Positions 3,450-5,218 of a stretch of DNA of 5,218 nucleotides are shown here, piece after piece. The notes beneath the pieces were generated by a model. The model was not told where the DNA came from and made no database searches. It saw nothing but the letters and a program-made list of their open reading frames with translations. This DNA comes from Nitrospirota bacterium. Lineage in GTDB: Bacteria > Nitrospirota > UBA9217. The stretch lies in NCBI GenBank assembly GCA_021788515.1, contig JAJYKN010000147.1:1-5218 (forward strand), given 5' to 3'. Position numbers and translations under genes: made by a program. How positions within the stretch are numbered: the first letter of the stretch is position 1; each line of letters starts with the position of its first letter.

Positions 3450-5218
3450 TTCTCATACCCGCCCTGCCCTTCGCCGGATTCATCATCCTGGCATTGACAG
3501 GCCGCCGCCTGCCCAAAAGTGTAACTGCCCTTGTCGGCGCCGGATCCGTAGGGCTATCGGCTCTTATTGCCGTACTTATCGGAATTAACTTCATAACTGC
3601 GCCGCCGCAAGATCATGCCTTCACCCGGACGCTCTGGACCTGGATGCAGTTCGATGGATATGCACCGTCGATCTCGTTCACCCTCGATCCGCTTTCCCTG
3701 ATCATGGTGCTGGTCATCACAATCGTTGGCTTTCTGATCCACCTTTACTCGACCGAGTTCATGTCCGATGACGAGGGCTACAGCCGCTTCTTCGCCTATA
3801 TGAATCTCTTCGTGGGCTCCATGCTTACCCTCGTCCTTGCCGATAACCTCGTGCTCCTCTACCTTGGATGGGAAGGCGTGGGACTCTGCAGTTATCTCCT
3901 GATCGGCTTCTGGTACCGTGACCCCGTAAACGGCAGAGCTGCCCGCAAAGCTTTCATTGTGACCCGCATCGGGGACACGGCAATGGCCATCGGCCTCTTT
4001 CTGCTTTTCACGAACCTGGGGACCCTGAACATACAGGACCTGATGCAGGCGGCCCATGCCAAATGGCCGGTCGGTTCCGATACCGCAGTCCTTGCCGCAG
4101 CCCTGCTCCTGGGAGGCGCGCTCGGCAAATCCGCCCAGCTGCCTCTCCAGGTCTGGCTCCCTGACGCAATGGCGGGCCCGACGCCGGTCAGCGCCTTGAT
4201 CCATGCGGCAACCATGGTCACTGCCGGCGTCTATCTCATTGCCCGCACCCACGTTCTGTTCGAGCTTGCGCCCGCGGTTCAGACAGCTGTTGCCGTGATC
4301 GGCGCGTTGACATTGCTCATTGCCGGCTTCAGCGCCCTTGCGCAGCGCGACATCAAACGAGTTCTCGCCTATTCGACAATCAGCCAGATCGGCTACATGT
4401 TTCTCGCGCTCGGAGTCGGGGCCTGGTCAGCAGCCATGTTCCACTTCATGACCCATGCCTTCTTCAAGGCGCTCCTGTTCCTCGGCGCAGGCGTCGTGAT
4501 CCTGGCCCAGCATGAAGAGCATGACATGTTCAAAATGGGCGGCCTGCGCAAAAAACTCCCGGCAACGTTCTGGACCTTCCTGATCGGGTCCGCCTCTCTT
4601 TCGGCGCTGCCCGTCGTGACCGCCGGTTTCTACAGCAAGGACCTGATCCTCTGGCAGGCATGGTCCTCACCCTCCGGCGGGGCGCTGTTGTGGCTAGCAG
4701 GACTTCTGGGCGCGTTCATTACCTCGATCTACACCTTCCGCATGGTCTTCGTCACGTTTTTCGGTGAATCAAAAATGGAAGTGAGTCATCGGCCGGGCTC
4801 GCGGATGATCGTGCCGTTGATGATCCTGGCAGTGTTCTCCATCGTCGGCGGGTTCGTGGAAATGCCCGATACGCTCTGCAACGTGGCCCTGTTTTCAGAC
4901 TTCCTGCAGCCAATATTCCCGGTCCAGGCTGTGCAGCACGCCGGCATCGGTACCGAACTCCTTTTCCAGATCATAGCTTCGCTCGTATCGCTTTCGGGCA
5001 TATTCGTCGCTTACCTGCTCTATTTCCGGAGCCCGCGGACGGCGGAGAAATTAGCCCTATCCTCTGTTGGCGCGAAAATTGAGCGTTTCTGGTTCTCAGG
5101 CTGGGGTTTTGACTGGCTGTATGAGAAGCTGTTCATCAATCCGTTCCTCTGGATAGCGAAAATAAACAAACATGATTTCATCGACTCCGGATATGCAGCA
5201 ATAGCTTCCCTGAACCGC
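3437..5218 (+). CDS. nuoL: NADH-quinone oxidoreductase subunit L (ND5 homologue), 3' end outside window
   Basis: There are 594 codons from ATG 3437 with no stop before the right edge. NuoL is the distal antiporter-like proton pump of complex I (613 residues in E. coli, about 16 membrane helices plus a long lateral helix). Key residues are all present: E146 in YLGWEGVGLCSYLLIG, K231 in GKSAQLPLQVW, H256 in ALIHAATMVTAGVYLIAR, H336 and H340 in FHFMTHAFFKALLF, K344 in the same segment, and K401 in FYSKD. They correspond to E. coli E144, K229, H254, H334, H338, K342 and K399 with a constant shift of two. GWGFDWLYEKLFINPFLWIAK near residues 555-575 is the start of the lateral helix, so probably only its end and the last membrane helix are missing. 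No Shine-Dalgarno site is evident before the ATG; the upstream gap holds a heptamer repeat and a 12-base duplication. nuoM and nuoN are expected next. Confidence 0.98.
   Translation, partial: MNYLFLIPALPFAGFIILALTGRRLPKSVTALVGAGSVGLSALIAVLIGINFITAPPQDHAFTRTLWTWMQFDGYAPSISFTLDPLSLIMVLVITIVGFLIHLYSTEFMSDDEGYSRFFAYMNLFVGSMLTLVLADNLVLLYLGWEGVGLCSYLLIGFWYRDPVNGRAARKAFIVTRIGDTAMAIGLFLLFTNLGTLNIQDLMQAAHAKWPVGSDTAVLAAALLLGGALGKSAQLPLQVWLPDAMAGPTPVSALIHAATMVTAGVYLIARTHVLFELAPAVQTAVAVIGALTLLIAGFSALAQRDIKRVLAYSTISQIGYMFLALGVGAWSAAMFHFMTHAFFKALLFLGAGVVILAQHEEHDMFKMGGLRKKLPATFWTFLIGSASLSALPVVTAGFYSKDLILWQAWSSPSGGALLWLAGLLGAFITSIYTFRMVFVTFFGESKMEVSHRPGSRMIVPLMILAVFSIVGGFVEMPDTLCNVALFSDFLQPIFPVQAVQHAGIGTELLFQIIASLVSLSGIFVAYLLYFRSPRTAEKLALSSVGAKIERFWFSGWGFDWLYEKLFINPFLWIAKINKHDFIDSGYAAIASLNR

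Noticed and set aside
3554..4252. 232-codon open frame on the minus strand over nuoL
   Set aside because: Antisense shadow of nuoL in GC-rich DNA; no family resemblance and no ribosome-binding site considered convincing.

Overview
The window is an internal piece of a bacterial respiratory complex I (NADH:quinone oxidoreductase, nuo) operon, all on the + strand. It reads, in order: the 3' end of nuoG, complete nuoH, nuoI, nuoJ, a foreign-looking GxxExxY-family gene, nuoK, and a nuoL that runs off the right edge. Gene order (G-H-I-J-K-L) and protein sequence are of the Escherichia coli-like Nuo type. Examples are the two CxxCxxCxxxCP motifs of NuoI and its GEAENE...VKSLMP tail, and the GWEGVGLCSYLLIGF and MTHAFFKALLF segments of NuoL. 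The organism is a Gram-negative bacterium with nuo genes near 60% GC. GxxExxY genes inside CCACAGAGACACGGAGGCAC-type repeats are familiar from Desulfobacterota, Nitrospirota and similar environmental lineages, so such a host is a reasonable guess, but the sequence here does not fix the phylum.

Layout: 1-433 nuoG end; 438-1391 nuoH, only 4 bases after nuoG; 1391-1474 an imperfect inverted repeat with a 34-base loop; 1489-2004 nuoI; 2011-2089 a second copy of the same repeat with a 29-base loop; 2102-2596 nuoJ; 2605-3038 a third copy whose two arms enclose a complete gene for a PD-(D/E)xK-like GxxExxY protein (2633-3019, about 36% GC); 3059-3370 nuoK with a TTG start; 3381-3422 a degenerate 7-base tandem array; 3437-5218 nuoL, 594 codons with no stop. 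No stretch above 300 bases lacks a gene.

The Nuo proteins form one machine. NuoG and NuoI belong to the peripheral arm that carries electrons through Fe-S clusters to quinone. NuoH anchors that arm and shapes the quinone cavity. NuoJ, NuoK and NuoL belong to the proton-pumping membrane arm. The GxxExxY gene has no known role in this complex and looks like a passenger.

The main point of interest is the repeat system. Three successive intergenic gaps (H-I, I-J, J-K) each hold one copy of the same 25-base-arm inverted repeat, all in the same orientation. Two are empty and one is loaded with the GxxExxY gene. In the loaded copy the left arm supplies a GGAGG ribosome-binding site and the right arm supplies the stop codon. 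A fourth gap (K-L) holds an unrelated heptamer repeat and a 12-base duplication of the nuoL start region. The operon thus seems to have collected repeats only at its gene junctions, leaving every reading frame intact.
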